DNA from: an uncultured Bacteroidales bacterium
GTDB taxonomy: Bacteria; Bacteroidota; Bacteroidia; Bacteroidales; UBA932
Direction of reading: 5' to 3'
Length of the DNA stretch: 64,000 nucleotides
Assembly (NCBI GenBank): GCA_905234475.1
Contig: CAJOHX010000001.1
Location: 62,001-126,000 of the forward strand
Below are positions 1 through 9,189 of the stretch, piece after piece. Positions within the stretch are counted from its first letter, which is position 1; each line of letters opens with the position of its first letter. The position numbers and the translations under genes are program-made. Below the pieces are notes generated by a model that saw only the letters and a program-made list of their open reading frames with translations, did not search any database and was not told the DNA's origin.

Positions 1-1916
1 ATGTGCTTCTGGGTCATCATGCCGTCCCACTTGCCGCCGGACATCTCTTTGTTGTACTGCTCCATCAGGAACGCGTCGCGCGCGAAACAAGCCTCCACGC
101 GGTCTGCCCAGGCGTCGGCGGCCGGGTCTCCCTTGGCGTAGAGGTCGTGGTTCTTCGCCTGCGCGTAGTACATCTCATAGATGTTGGCGAGGGCCTGCAC
201 CGGGAAGAGGATGACCTGCCGGTAGGCGTCACGGCACGCGGGGTCCAGGGCGAGGAACTGCCGCAGCGCCTCGGCTTCCAGCCGGGCGAAATCGTCACAG
301 ACGCGGCGGAATTCGCCGGAGGCGAGGTCGTAGGTGGTGCGGTCCATCATTTCGGCCGTGGTGCGGCCGCTGTACTTGCTGTAGAGGTTGAGGATGCGCG
401 CCGCTTCGTCGGCCTGGTCTTCGCCGAAGGCCGACGCGCAGAAGGCGCGCGTGTGGTCCAGCAGGTTTTCGACGGTGAAGGCCTCCGGCCGGCGGGCCAT
501 CGACAGGAACAGGTCGATGGGATATTCCATCGGCTTGAGGTCGCCGACGTTGAGCACCCAGAGCTTGTCCACGCCGTAGGCGTACGTCAGCTGGAGCTGC
601 TCCCACATATTCTGGATCGGTGTGATATTCAGCCATTTGGAATTGCGCGGAGCGCCCACGTAGTCGACATGGTAGTAGATGCCCCAGCCGCCCTTGCGCT
701 TGCGCTCTTCGGCGGTGGGGAGCTTGCGCACGTCGCCCCAGTTGTCGTCGCTCAGCAGGATCGTGACGTCGTCGGGCACGCGCAGGCCCAGGTCGTAGTA
801 CTGCTGGACTTCCTTGTACAGCGCCCACACCTGCGGACGCTCCTCCGCGGGCCGGCCGGTCACCTTGCGGATGATCTTGCGCTGGTTCTTGATGATGCTC
901 TCCAGCAGGCTGATGTATTTGGCTTCCTCCCCTTCCTTGCCCAGGGCGGCGTCGCCGTCGCCCCGCATGCCGATGGTGATCAGGTCCTCCGTGTCCTTCG
1001 CGCGCTCCATGCCTTCGGTGAAGAAGCGGTCGAGGACCTTCCGGTTGGCGGTGTAGTCCCAGGGCCCCTCCGCACCGTCCTTGCGCACCCATTCCTGGTG
1101 GTTGCGCGCCATGGGCTCATGGTGCGAGGTGCCCATGATGATGCCCATGTCGTCGGCCGTGCGGCTGTTCTCGGGATCGTCGGCATAGAAGGACCAGCCC
1201 CACATGGCGGGCCAGAGGAAATTGGCCTTCAGGCGCAGCAGGAGCTCGAACACGCGGGCATAGAAGCGGTGGTCGCCGTAGTCGGTGCCGTAGGTGTTCT
1301 TGACCCAGCCGGTCAGGCAGGGCGCCTCGTCGTTGAGGAAGATGCCACGGTAGCGCACGGCGGGCGGGTCGGTCCGGTAGACGCCCGGCGCGAGGAAGAG
1401 CTCCTCCTGATGCTTCACTGGCACGTCGGCCCAGTCGTACCAGGGCGACACGCCGATCTGCTCGGAGATCTCGTAGAGGCCGTAGATGGTCCCGCGCATG
1501 TCGGCGCCCACGATCACCAAAGCGTCGTCATAGCCCGGCACGCGGTCGCCGAGGGTGGCGAGCAGATAGCTCTCATACTGCCCCTGCAGCGGGGAAATAT
1601 CCACCAGCCCCCGGGCGGCCAGGTCCCGGACCAGCGGACTGTCCGCGGTCCCGGCCAGGATGGCGCGCTTGCCCGCCGAAGGGGCTTTCCGCCCGCAGAC
1701 GCGGGCAAAGTCCCCGCGCAGCGTCTCCGCGGCGATCTGCACCCCCTTCGGATCGGCAGGGTCCGTGACGACGGCGGCGGGCACGCCGCCTTCAATCAGG
1801 GAAAAACGGCCCGGGCCCGGGGCGGTGCCGGTAATGTGCGGGAAGTCGATGGCGCCGGACGGCAGGGCGGCGGACAGGAGGGTCGCCAGACAGGCGAAAA
1901 TGCGCAGGATCTTCAT
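1..1916 (-). CDS. GH115 xylan alpha-glucuronidase, 3' end cut by window edge
   Basis: The frame opens at an ATG at 1916 and stays open to base 1, giving about 638 visible residues; the family is usually longer, so the C-terminus lies outside. The N-terminus is a hydrophobic signal sequence. The middle carries GH115-type blocks such as FLNDEAPCLTGW, LKANFLWPAMWGW and GIIMGTSHHEPMARNHQEW. GH115 enzymes remove (4-O-methyl-)glucuronic acid from internal xylose units of polymeric xylan, so a periplasmic or surface role is likely. It is divergent from the GH67 gene, with back-to-back promoters in an 84-base gap. Together the two would clear glucuronosyl groups from polymer and oligomer. Confidence 0.88.
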   Translation of the reverse strand, partial: MKILRIFACLATLLSAALPSGAIDFPHITGTAPGPGRFSLIEGGVPAAVVTDPADPKGVQIAAETLRGDFARVCGRKAPSAGKRAILAGTADSPLVRDLAARGLVDISPLQGQYESYLLATLGDRVPGYDDALVIVGADMRGTIYGLYEISEQIGVSPWYDWADVPVKHQEELFLAPGVYRTDPPAVRYRGIFLNDEAPCLTGWVKNTYGTDYGDHRFYARVFELLLRLKANFLWPAMWGWSFYADDPENSRTADDMGIIMGTSHHEPMARNHQEWVRKDGAEGPWDYTANRKVLDRFFTEGMERAKDTEDLITIGMRGDGDAALGKEGEEAKYISLLESIIKNQRKIIRKVTGRPAEERPQVWALYKEVQQYYDLGLRVPDDVTILLSDDNWGDVRKLPTAEERKRKGGWGIYYHVDYVGAPRNSKWLNITPIQNMWEQLQLTYAYGVDKLWVLNVGDLKPMEYPIDLFLSMARRPEAFTVENLLDHTRAFCASAFGEDQADEAARILNLYSKYSGRTTAEMMDRTTYDLASGEFRRVCDDFARLEAEALRQFLALDPACRDAYRQVILFPVQALANIYEMYYAQAKNHDLYAKGDPAADAWADRVEACFARDAFLMEQYNKEMSGGKWDGMMTQKH

Positions 1917-1943
1917 ACGGAACAGGCTTAGTTCAGTTCATGA

Positions 1944-1951
1944 CAAATATA
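1944..1951 (-). promoter_or_regulatory. -7 box TATATTTG for the GH115 gene
   Basis: The minus strand reads TATATTTG, a match to the Bacteroidota -7 element TAnnTTTG, 27 bases upstream of the GH115 start. It is paired with the divergent box at 1974-1981. Confidence 0.6.
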
Positions 1952-1973
1952 CCAAATCCCGCGAAAAAAACCG

Positions 1974-1981
1974 TATCTTTG
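1974..1981 (+). promoter_or_regulatory. -7 box TATCTTTG for the GH67 operon
   Basis: TATCTTTG fits TAnnTTTG and lies 19 bases before the ATG at 2001, giving a short leader. It supports 2001 rather than the in-frame TTG at 1992 as the start. Confidence 0.65.
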
Positions 1982-2000
1982 TACAAACCGCTTGAGACGT

Positions 2001-4025
2001 ATGCGTAAAACCCTTCTCTTCCTTGTCTGTTCGGCGGCGCTGCTCGCCGCCTGCAGCCGCCCCGTCCCCGCCCTTCAGGACGGCACCGACCTCTGGCTCG
2101 CCGCCGCCCGTCCCTATGCCGAGGTGCTCGCCTCGGTGCAGACGGCCATCGACCCCGCCTTGCCGGCCGAGGGATACCATATCTATGACCAGGGCGCCGT
2201 GCGCCATATCGACGCCGGTTCCGAAGCGGGCCTGCGCTACGGCGTCTACGCGCTGCAGCGCGCGGAAGTGCTGGGCCAGGCGGGACCGGGCATGGACCTG
2301 CAGGAGGCGCCCGCCTACGACCTGCGCCTGCTCAACCACTGGGACAACCTCGACGACACCGTGGAGCGCGGCTATGCCGGCGAATCCATGTGGGAATGGA
2401 CCTCCCCGCAGATTCCGGAGGCGCGCATCCGCCGGTACGGCGAGCTCTGCGCCTCGGTGGGCCTCAACGGAGCGGTGCTCAACAACGTCAATTCCAACCA
2501 CCTGATGCTCGACGCGGAGCACATCGCCCGCGTGGCGCAGATCGCGGGGATCCTTCGCGAATACGGCATCAGGACCTATATTTCCATCAAGTGGAACAGC
2601 CCCATCACGCTGGACGGCCTGAAGAACGCCGATCCGCTGGACCCGAAGCTCCGCAAGTGGTGGAAGGATAAAGCGTCCGAGATCTACGCCGCCATCCCCG
2701 ACTTCGGCGGCTTCCTCGTGAAGGCCAATTCCGAGGGCCAGACCGGCCCGCAGGACTACGGCCGCACGCATGCCGACGGAGCCAACATGCTCGCCGAGGC
2801 GCTTGCCCCGTACGGCGGCATCGTGATGTGGCGCGCGTTTGTCTACAGCCCGACCAGCCCCGACCGGGCCAGCCAGGCCGTGGAGGAATTCCTCCCGCTG
2901 GACGGCAAGTTTGCAGACAATGTCATCATCCAGATCAAGAACGGCCCGGTGGATTTCCAGCCGCGCGAGCCCTTCAGCCCGCTGTTCGGCCGGCTGAAGG
3001 ACACGCAGATGATGATGGAGTTCCAGATCACGCAGGAGTACCTCGGATTCTCCAACCATCTCGCCTATCTCGGTACCATGTGGGAGGAGTGCCTGAAGTC
3101 CGACACCTACCGCGACGGCCCCGGCTCCCCCGTGTCGAAGATGGTAACCGGTATCGCCGGCGTGGCCAACACGGGGCAGGACCCCAATTTCTGCGGCTAT
3201 TTCTTCGCCCAGTCCAACTGGTACGCCTTCGGGCGCCTCGCCTGGGACCCGACCCTCGGCGCGGAGCAGATTGCGGACGAATGGATCCGCCAGACCTTCC
3301 TGAAGCCGGAGGGCCTTTCCGGCCAGGCATTTGAAATGAAATTCATCGCGCCGGTGCGCGACATGCTGATGACCTCGCGCGAGGCGGTGGTCAATTACGA
3401 GATGCCGGTGGGCCTGCACCACCTCTTCGGCGGCACGCACTACGGCCCCATGCCCTGGGACGTCACGCCGCCCCGCCCGGACTGGCAGCCGCGCTATTAC
3501 CACAAGGCCGACGCCGAAGGAATCGGCTTCGACCGCACCCGCAGCGGCTCGGGCAACGCCTACCAGTACAACGAGCCCCTCGCCTCGACCTTCGCGGACC
3601 TGGCCACCTGCCCGGAGAACCTGATCCTGTGGTTCCACCACGTGCCGTGGGACTACAAGCTGTCCTCCGGCCGCACGATGTGGGACGAGATCTGCCTGCA
3701 CTACGACCTCGGCGTCCGCCAGGTGGAAGACTTCCAGCAGATCTGGGAGCAGGTGAAGCCCTACGTCAGCCCCATCCTCTGGGAGGAGGCTGCCGTGAAG
3801 CTCGACATCCAGAAGCATGACGCCGAATGGTGGCGCGACGCCTGCGTAGGCTACTTCCAGACCCTCTCCGGCCGCCCGCTGCCCGCGGACGTGCGCCCGT
3901 TCACCCAGCCCATCGACTCGCTGATCCTCCGCCAGATCCGCTCCGACCGGCTCGGCATGCCCATCCACGACGACCAGCACCGTCCCGTCATCATGCCGCC
4001 CATGCGGCGCAGACCTCAGCAATAA
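2001..4025 (+). CDS. GH67 alpha-glucuronidase lipoprotein
   Basis: A 674-residue protein with a lipoprotein signal ending LLAAC, so probably anchored in the envelope. The GH67 catalytic set is visible: E245 (NSEGQ) as acid, D318 (NGPVDFQ) and E346 (ITQEY). The 73- and 28-residue spacings equal those of E292, D365 and E393 in Cellvibrio GlcA67A. GH67 enzymes cut glucuronic acid from the non-reducing end of xylo-oligosaccharides. The start was set at ATG 2001; an in-frame TTG three codons upstream is less likely. An esterase gene follows after 5 bases, so the two are probably cotranscribed. Confidence 0.94.
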   Translation: MRKTLLFLVCSAALLAACSRPVPALQDGTDLWLAAARPYAEVLASVQTAIDPALPAEGYHIYDQGAVRHIDAGSEAGLRYGVYALQRAEVLGQAGPGMDLQEAPAYDLRLLNHWDNLDDTVERGYAGESMWEWTSPQIPEARIRRYGELCASVGLNGAVLNNVNSNHLMLDAEHIARVAQIAGILREYGIRTYISIKWNSPITLDGLKNADPLDPKLRKWWKDKASEIYAAIPDFGGFLVKANSEGQTGPQDYGRTHADGANMLAEALAPYGGIVMWRAFVYSPTSPDRASQAVEEFLPLDGKFADNVIIQIKNGPVDFQPREPFSPLFGRLKDTQMMMEFQITQEYLGFSNHLAYLGTMWEECLKSDTYRDGPGSPVSKMVTGIAGVANTGQDPNFCGYFFAQSNWYAFGRLAWDPTLGAEQIADEWIRQTFLKPEGLSGQAFEMKFIAPVRDMLMTSREAVVNYEMPVGLHHLFGGTHYGPMPWDVTPPRPDWQPRYYHKADAEGIGFDRTRSGSGNAYQYNEPLASTFADLATCPENLILWFHHVPWDYKLSSGRTMWDEICLHYDLGVRQVEDFQQIWEQVKPYVSPILWEEAAVKLDIQKHDAEWWRDACVGYFQTLSGRPLPADVRPFTQPIDSLILRQIRSDRLGMPIHDDQHRPVIMPPMRRRPQQ

Positions 4026-4030
4026 CCGCC

Positions 4031-5230
4031 ATGAGAAAGCTCTTATTATCCTTTGCGCTCGCCGCGGCATTCGCCGGCAGCGCCGCCTCCCAGCCCTTCG
4101 ACCGCGTGACCACCTGGGCCACCGCCCTGCAGGTGGTGGAGCCCCACAACATCCCGCCCGAGCCCGGCATCGCGGGCAATTCCCTGCGGCAGATCATCCA
4201 GATCTCCGTCGGCGGCAAGGACCTCCAGCTGCGCCTGTCCAACTACTACACGGACACGGAGACGGAGATCCTCGGCGTGGAGATCGCCCGGGCGAAGACG
4301 ATGGGATCGAGCCCCGAGATCGACGAGCGCTCGAGCGTGGAGCTGACCTTCGACGGGCAGCGCGCCTTCAGCATGATGCCCGGCGTGGACGTGGTCTCCG
4401 ATCCGGTCAAGTTCAAGACCTCCGACCGGGAGAACCTGGCCATCACGATCCACTACGGCAAGATCGGCACGGCCAAAATGACCGGCCACCCCGGCTCCCG
4501 CACCACCTCCTGGATCGCCCTGGGCAACACCACGGACTTCTCCGCACCCGCGGCCCGCACGGACCACTGGTACACCATCAGCGCCATCGACGTGAAGCCG
4601 CGCCGCAGGAACGCGGCGGCGGTCGCGGTGATGGGCGACTCCATCACGGACGGCCGCGGCACCACCACCAACGGCCAGGACCGCTGGACCGACCAGCTGT
4701 CGCGCGCGCTGCTCAAGGACCGCCGCACCCGGCACCTGTCGGTGCTGAATTTCGGCCTGGGCGGCAACTGCATCCTGCGCGGCGGCCTGGGCCCGACGGC
4801 CCTGTCGCGCTACAAGCACGACCTGCTGCAGGTGTGCGGGGTCAAGTACATCATCCTCTTCGAGGGGATCAACGACCTGGGCGGCAGCCGCGACGCCGTC
4901 CAGACGGCAAACGGCATCCAGGCCGCCTGGACGCAGATTGCCCAGGAGGCCCACGAACGGGGCATCAAGGTGTTCGGCGCCACGGTCACGCCCGTCAAGG
5001 GCAACGGCTATTATTCCGAAGACCACGAGCGCGGCCGGCAGCAGCTCAACGACTGGATCCGCAGCAGCGGCGTCTTCGACGGCGTCATCGACTTCGACCG
5101 CCTGGTCGCCGACCCGCAGGATCCGATCCGCCTGGACCCGGCCTACCTCTTCGAAAACGACTGGCTGCACCTCAACGCCGCCGGCTACGCCGTCATGGGC
5201 GCCGGCATCGACCGCAGCCTGTTCTATTAA
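4031..5230 (+). CDS. Exported SGNH/GDSL hydrolase (probable carbohydrate esterase)
   Basis: A 399-residue protein starting at the ATG just after the GH67 stop. It has a signal peptide (AFAGSAASQ). The SGNH fold motifs are in order: GDSITDG with nucleophile S204, a Gly block (NFGLGGN), GIND (Asn block), and D377-W-L-H380 as the Asp/His pair. About 150 residues before the GDS block look like a beta-sandwich accessory domain. Enzymes of this class often deacetylate xylan or oligosaccharides; that role here is inferred from the GH67/GH115 neighbours and is not shown by the sequence itself. Confidence 0.85.
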   Translation: MRKLLLSFALAAAFAGSAASQPFDRVTTWATALQVVEPHNIPPEPGIAGNSLRQIIQISVGGKDLQLRLSNYYTDTETEILGVEIARAKTMGSSPEIDERSSVELTFDGQRAFSMMPGVDVVSDPVKFKTSDRENLAITIHYGKIGTAKMTGHPGSRTTSWIALGNTTDFSAPAARTDHWYTISAIDVKPRRRNAAAVAVMGDSITDGRGTTTNGQDRWTDQLSRALLKDRRTRHLSVLNFGLGGNCILRGGLGPTALSRYKHDLLQVCGVKYIILFEGINDLGGSRDAVQTANGIQAAWTQIAQEAHERGIKVFGATVTPVKGNGYYSEDHERGRQQLNDWIRSSGVFDGVIDFDRLVADPQDPIRLDPAYLFENDWLHLNAAGYAVMGAGIDRSLFY

Positions 5231-5232
5231 TT

Positions 5233-5259
5233 GTCATTTCGAGCGTAGTCGAGAAATCT
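5233..5259. repeat. Dispersed palindromic repeat, tcgag type
   Basis: A hairpin-forming repeat (gtcatttcgagcg ... gtcgagaaatct) lies between two convergent genes and overlaps the stop codon of the 5258-8167 gene. Related copies occur at 43043, 44258 and 52399. It could act as a two-way terminator, but that is inference. Confidence 0.7.
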
Positions 5260-8167
5260 ACATTTCGATCCGGAAGACCAGCGACACGTCGTGCCGCTTG
5301 ACCGGGAGGTCCTGGTCGGCGAAGGTCTGGTAGGCGCTGCCGCCGTTGTAGTTGTAGGACACGCCGATGCGGGTGGGATACGGGATCCAGAGGAGGTTGC
5401 CCAGCACCGCCACCAGGTCGGCGCCGACGCTGTACAGGTTGCCGCTCTGCGTGGGCGAGCGGAACGACGACCAGTCGCCGTGCAGGGTGAGCTCGAAATT
5501 GCGCAGGTAGGCCGCGGGTCCCAGCACGGCCCGGTCCACGGAAAAGATCGGCATCACATAGTCCACCGAACCCTTGAATTGCTCGGAAGAGCTCGCCATC
5601 CGGCCGCTGATGGCGGACTCAAAGCCGCGCGGCGCCGTCCTCGCGAGGGACTCGCTGAAGGTGCCGCCGTCGAGGCGCTGCGCCAGCACGGCGGTCCAGC
5701 GCAGGCTGTGCGTCTCGTACAGGCCGGGCAGGTAGCCGTACAGGTAGGTATAGGACGCCGGGGCGATGTATTTCGTGGTCCAGCGCATGCCCCAGCCGAC
5801 TTCCGCCCCGATTCCGAAGCGGGGATACATCCGCGAGGCGGGCGTGCGCTGCATCATGTAGCCGCGCAGGCTGAAGATGGAGCGCTGCATGGAGGCGCCG
5901 GTCTCGTCGCGGTCGTTGGTCAGCGCGAAATAGGCCGTCGGGATGAGGCCGCGCAGCCAGCCGCCGGAATTGAACGTCCAGGGGATATACGCCCGGACGT
6001 GGCCGGACACCGATGTCACGCCGCGGCTTTCATGTTCGAAGGAGAGCTGGTTGTTCTCTTTTTTCACCCAATAGCGCCAGGCCTCGCGGTCGCCCACATC
6101 CAGGCCCGCTTCGATGACGGGATACAGCCCGGTGTAGGTGAAGGAGGCGTGGGCGGAATGCCGCCAGCCGGCCTTGGAAGGGTCGGCGTGGTAGCCGACC
6201 TGGCCCCAGGAAGAGCCGAGGGCGTTCTGGAAGAAGGCAGTGGCGCCCAGGCCCGCATTCTGCTGGATGGATTCGAGGGAGAGGTCGTCGATGTCGTCGT
6301 ATTTGAAATAGACCGGCAGCCAGGAATGGACGTGGAAGAGATGCGCGAGCTTGCTGTAGGGCTTAGGCTCGCTCACCTCCACGCTCGCCTGCCAGTCCGG
6401 CTGCGCGGGCTCGCCCGCCGCCAGCTCTTCGGCGAAAGGATAGCGCACCAACTTGGAGAAGTCTGCCGCCTGCGGACGCAGGTCCGACAGCGCCGTCCCC
6501 TGCACGAGCCGTCCTTCGGGCTGCAGCGCGCTGTAGAAAAGGGTGTCGCGCAGGATCTCGAAGTCAGTCGCGCCGAAGCGTGTGGTGGTCATGCGCTGCG
6601 CCGCCCCCGTCCGGAGATCCAGGCTGTATAGTTCATTCACGCCGCTCAGGTCGCTGGTGAAGAGCAGCCGGCCTTCCGAGGCCCAGAGCTGCGTGATGCT
6701 GAGTGGCCGGGGCGCGAGCACGGGCGAGAAATCCGCCACGCGGTACAACCCCATTCCCTCCCGGGTAATGGCGCTCGCATACAGCTCGCCGCCCGCCCAG
6801 GCGGTCTCCACCACCTGCATTCCGTCGGGTGCGGTCCAGTGCCGCAGCTCGCGGCCGTTGTCCACGTCCAGCAGGACCACGCGGCTGCTGCCGTCTTCGG
6901 GATACTCCGTCACGGCGAGCCGCGGGGCGTCCGGTTCGGGCACCGGGTGGTAATAGCGCGTCCGGCGCGTGACCGTCTTCTGCTTGGTGCCGTCGAAGCT
7001 GCGGATCACCGACCAGGAACGCAGCGGCCAGCGCACATCGCTCACGGTCTCGCTCCAGAACAGCCGTCCTGCGGCGCTGCTGAAACGGGGGTGCGAGAGG
7101 CCGCTGCCCATCAGGGCAACCGTCTTCTCCCGGCCGTCGGCGCCGAACCACACCAGCTGGTTGGGGCGGGTGAGGCCGCTGCGCACGGCATAGAATCCGT
7201 CTCCCGCGCCGGTCAGGCTGCGGTATTCGGTGAAATAGCGCGGGGTGGCGCTGACGGCGGTCGCCGGCAGGAAAGGCCCGCGCGCCGCTTCGTCCGCGAC
7301 CCAGCTCTGCTGCAGGCTGTCGCAGACGGCGGAGAAGGCGTCCCGGAAGGACAGGCCGGTCGCTTCGCGAACGGTTTTGTTCCAATTGAAAAGCGCCACG
7401 CCGCCATGGTCGGCGATGCGCCGGTAGAAGCGCGCGCTCAGGTCCGGGACATCGTACAGGGCCCGGATGCCGCCGATGGCGAGGTATCCCGCGCGGTAAT
7501 AATCGGGGGTATAGTAACGTTGGGAGCCGTAGCGCCAGCGCCAGTAGTCGCGGTAGTCGCCCGCGGCGAAGCTGACGCGGAAGTATTCGAGAAATTCGGC
7601 CGTGCGGCCGCGGCCGGCGGCGGTCAGGGCCGTCTCGGCCACGACGGCGTCGCCTTCGAGGAAGGCCGGGCCGCCGTAGACGGCGCACAGCCCGCCGGCC
7701 GCCAGCTCCCCGCCCAGCACGCGCAGCCAGCGGAAGGGCTTCGCGCCGCCCGCCTGCATCTGCGCCACGTGGCGGGATTCGTGGACGGCGAGGATGACCG
7801 GCCACGGGGTGGAGTCAAAGGCGAAGGCATCCGGGGTCGTCAGCAGCTCCAGGCGCCGCGGCGTCCAGGTGACCTGTCCGTTGGACTGGGCGGAAGCGGT
7901 GTGCAGCACCACCGGCATGCGGGTGCGGTAGGCTTCGTTCGGGCGGAAGCCCAGGCTCGCGCCCACGGGCGTGGCGGCCTGCTCCAGCGCGACGGCGTAC
8001 ACCCGCGCCAGCGAGTCCAGCCCCCGTGGATAGATGAGCTGGTAGGTCGGCGTCAGCACGCTGCTCCAGCGCCGCCCGCCCGGATCGGCGCCCATGGAGT
8101 AGAACTGGGCGCGCGCCGACCCCCCAAAGGCCAGCAACAGGAGCAATATGACGCAGACGCGTTTCAT
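5258..8167 (-). CDS. Outer-membrane protein: HExxH domain, beta-propeller, beta-barrel
   Basis: A 969-residue protein whose start was set at the ATG followed by a signal peptide ending SARAQ; the frame is open upstream, but there is no signal there. Residues 129-133 read HESRH, a zinc-peptidase HExxH motif, with E171 or E178 as a possible third ligand in a gluzincin-like spacing. The middle (about 220-570) has repeated strand blocks of TolB/WD-like type (SDLSGVNELYSLDL). The last 350 residues resemble an outer-membrane barrel ending in an aromatic-rich strand (VSLVFRIEM). Function is unknown; a surface peptidase or receptor is possible. Its -7 box is only 7 bases from the ATG. Confidence 0.72.
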   Translation of the reverse strand: MKRVCVILLLLLAFGGSARAQFYSMGADPGGRRWSSVLTPTYQLIYPRGLDSLARVYAVALEQAATPVGASLGFRPNEAYRTRMPVVLHTASAQSNGQVTWTPRRLELLTTPDAFAFDSTPWPVILAVHESRHVAQMQAGGAKPFRWLRVLGGELAAGGLCAVYGGPAFLEGDAVVAETALTAAGRGRTAEFLEYFRVSFAAGDYRDYWRWRYGSQRYYTPDYYRAGYLAIGGIRALYDVPDLSARFYRRIADHGGVALFNWNKTVREATGLSFRDAFSAVCDSLQQSWVADEAARGPFLPATAVSATPRYFTEYRSLTGAGDGFYAVRSGLTRPNQLVWFGADGREKTVALMGSGLSHPRFSSAAGRLFWSETVSDVRWPLRSWSVIRSFDGTKQKTVTRRTRYYHPVPEPDAPRLAVTEYPEDGSSRVVLLDVDNGRELRHWTAPDGMQVVETAWAGGELYASAITREGMGLYRVADFSPVLAPRPLSITQLWASEGRLLFTSDLSGVNELYSLDLRTGAAQRMTTTRFGATDFEILRDTLFYSALQPEGRLVQGTALSDLRPQAADFSKLVRYPFAEELAAGEPAQPDWQASVEVSEPKPYSKLAHLFHVHSWLPVYFKYDDIDDLSLESIQQNAGLGATAFFQNALGSSWGQVGYHADPSKAGWRHSAHASFTYTGLYPVIEAGLDVGDREAWRYWVKKENNQLSFEHESRGVTSVSGHVRAYIPWTFNSGGWLRGLIPTAYFALTNDRDETGASMQRSIFSLRGYMMQRTPASRMYPRFGIGAEVGWGMRWTTKYIAPASYTYLYGYLPGLYETHSLRWTAVLAQRLDGGTFSESLARTAPRGFESAISGRMASSSEQFKGSVDYVMPIFSVDRAVLGPAAYLRNFELTLHGDWSSFRSPTQSGNLYSVGADLVAVLGNLLWIPYPTRIGVSYNYNGGSAYQTFADQDLPVKRHDVSLVFRIEM

Positions 8168-8174
8168 CAATACA

Positions 8175-8182
8175 CAAAAATA
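8175..8182 (-). promoter_or_regulatory. -7 box TATTTTTG, near-leaderless
   Basis: The minus strand reads TATTTTTG, 7 bases before the ATG of the HExxH/barrel gene, implying almost no 5' leader. Confidence 0.5.
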
Positions 8183-8194
8183 CGTTTTTTTTGT

Positions 8195-8202
8195 TATCTT
8201 TA
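8195..8202 (+). promoter_or_regulatory. -7 box TATCTTTA for the thioredoxin-like lipoprotein
   Basis: One mismatch to TAnnTTTG, with T-rich DNA upstream and 10 bases to the ATG at 8213. It is divergent to the box at 8175-8182. Confidence 0.5.
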
Positions 8203-8212
8203 AGCCTTTGGA

Positions 8213-9184
8213 ATGAAAACGGGCCGTCTCATATCGCTGCTGGTGCTCTGCGCGCTGCTGGCAAGTTGCCGGCAGCCGGGGGGCAAAGGCGGGCCGGCGG
8301 CGGAGCAGCCGCTCCGCGCTTTCCCGCGCCTGGAGGTGCCGGCGCTGTACACAGACCCGGAGGAGCGGCTGGACTACGTGCTGGATCATTTCTGGGATGC
8401 GTTCTTCGCCGGCAGCGGCCGCAGCGACGAGACGGCCGTGCTGGGTGTGGCGCACGACGAGGTGGAGAAGCAGGTGGCCACCTACATCCAGCTGCTGGAG
8501 ATGGTCCCGCTGCCGCAGGCGCAGCAGAAGGTGCGGCATTTCTTCTCCCAGGTGGAGACCCGCCATGCCGCCGACACGGCCGCGCACGTGTATCTCCTGA
8601 TGGAGGAGATCGTGGTCCGCTACCTCTATGACCCCAATTCCCCGGTGCGCAGCGAAGACCTTTATCTCCCTTATGTAGAGGGGCTTGCGTCTTCTCCCTA
8701 TACGCGTGAGGCGGCGCGGGCCGGCTATGCCTGGGAGGCCCGCATGTGTGCCCTGTGCCCCACCGGCTCCGTGGCCCCGGACTTCCGTTTCACGGACGCC
8801 CGCGGCCGGGTGCACCATTTGCACGAAGTGCGCGCCGGCACCGTCCTGCTGTTCTTCAGCAACCCCGGATGCTACGCCTGCCTGGACATCATCCAGTCGC
8901 TGCAGGCCCTGCCGGGGCTCGACGACTGGATCCGCCGCGGCGAGCTCGCGGTGGTCAACGTCTACATCGACGAGGACATCGACGCCTGGCGGGCGTACGA
9001 ACCCAACTATCCGCGTAACTGGCTGTGCGGGTACGACCCCGACGGCCTGGTCCGCTCGGACCGCCTCTACAACATCCGCGCGATCCCGTCGCTGTACCTG
9101 CTGGACGGCGACAAGCGGGTCCTGCTCAAGGACGCCCCGCAGGAGCGCGTCATTTCCTGGTTACATGATAATCTAAAACCATAA
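8213..9184 (+). CDS. DUF5106-type lipoprotein with thioredoxin-like domain
   Basis: A 323-residue lipoprotein (lipobox LLASC). Residues about 45-170 resemble the DUF5106 helical domain found in Bacteroidota thiol proteins. From about 180 there is a thioredoxin-like fold, with an APDFRF block, the redox motif CYAC and a cis-Pro stretch (IRAIPSLYLLDG). A periplasmic thiol-disulfide role is likely; the substrate is unknown. The stop is 5 bases before galM, so the two may share a transcript. Confidence 0.82.
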   Translation: MKTGRLISLLVLCALLASCRQPGGKGGPAAEQPLRAFPRLEVPALYTDPEERLDYVLDHFWDAFFAGSGRSDETAVLGVAHDEVEKQVATYIQLLEMVPLPQAQQKVRHFFSQVETRHAADTAAHVYLLMEEIVVRYLYDPNSPVRSEDLYLPYVEGLASSPYTREAARAGYAWEARMCALCPTGSVAPDFRFTDARGRVHHLHEVRAGTVLLFFSNPGCYACLDIIQSLQALPGLDDWIRRGELAVVNVYIDEDIDAWRAYEPNYPRNWLCGYDPDGLVRSDRLYNIRAIPSLYLLDGDKRVLLKDAPQERVISWLHDNLKP

Positions 9185-9189
9185 AAGCC

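Noticed and set aside
3..1931. Long plus-strand open frame opposite the GH115 gene
   Set aside because: It is an antisense shadow: GC-rich codons leave few stops on the other strand. The translation has no domain and is rich in V, G, A and H, while the minus strand encodes a clear GH115.
5291..6631. Plus-strand frame opposite the C-terminus of the HExxH/barrel protein
   Set aside because: No signal, no domain and biased composition; an antisense shadow.
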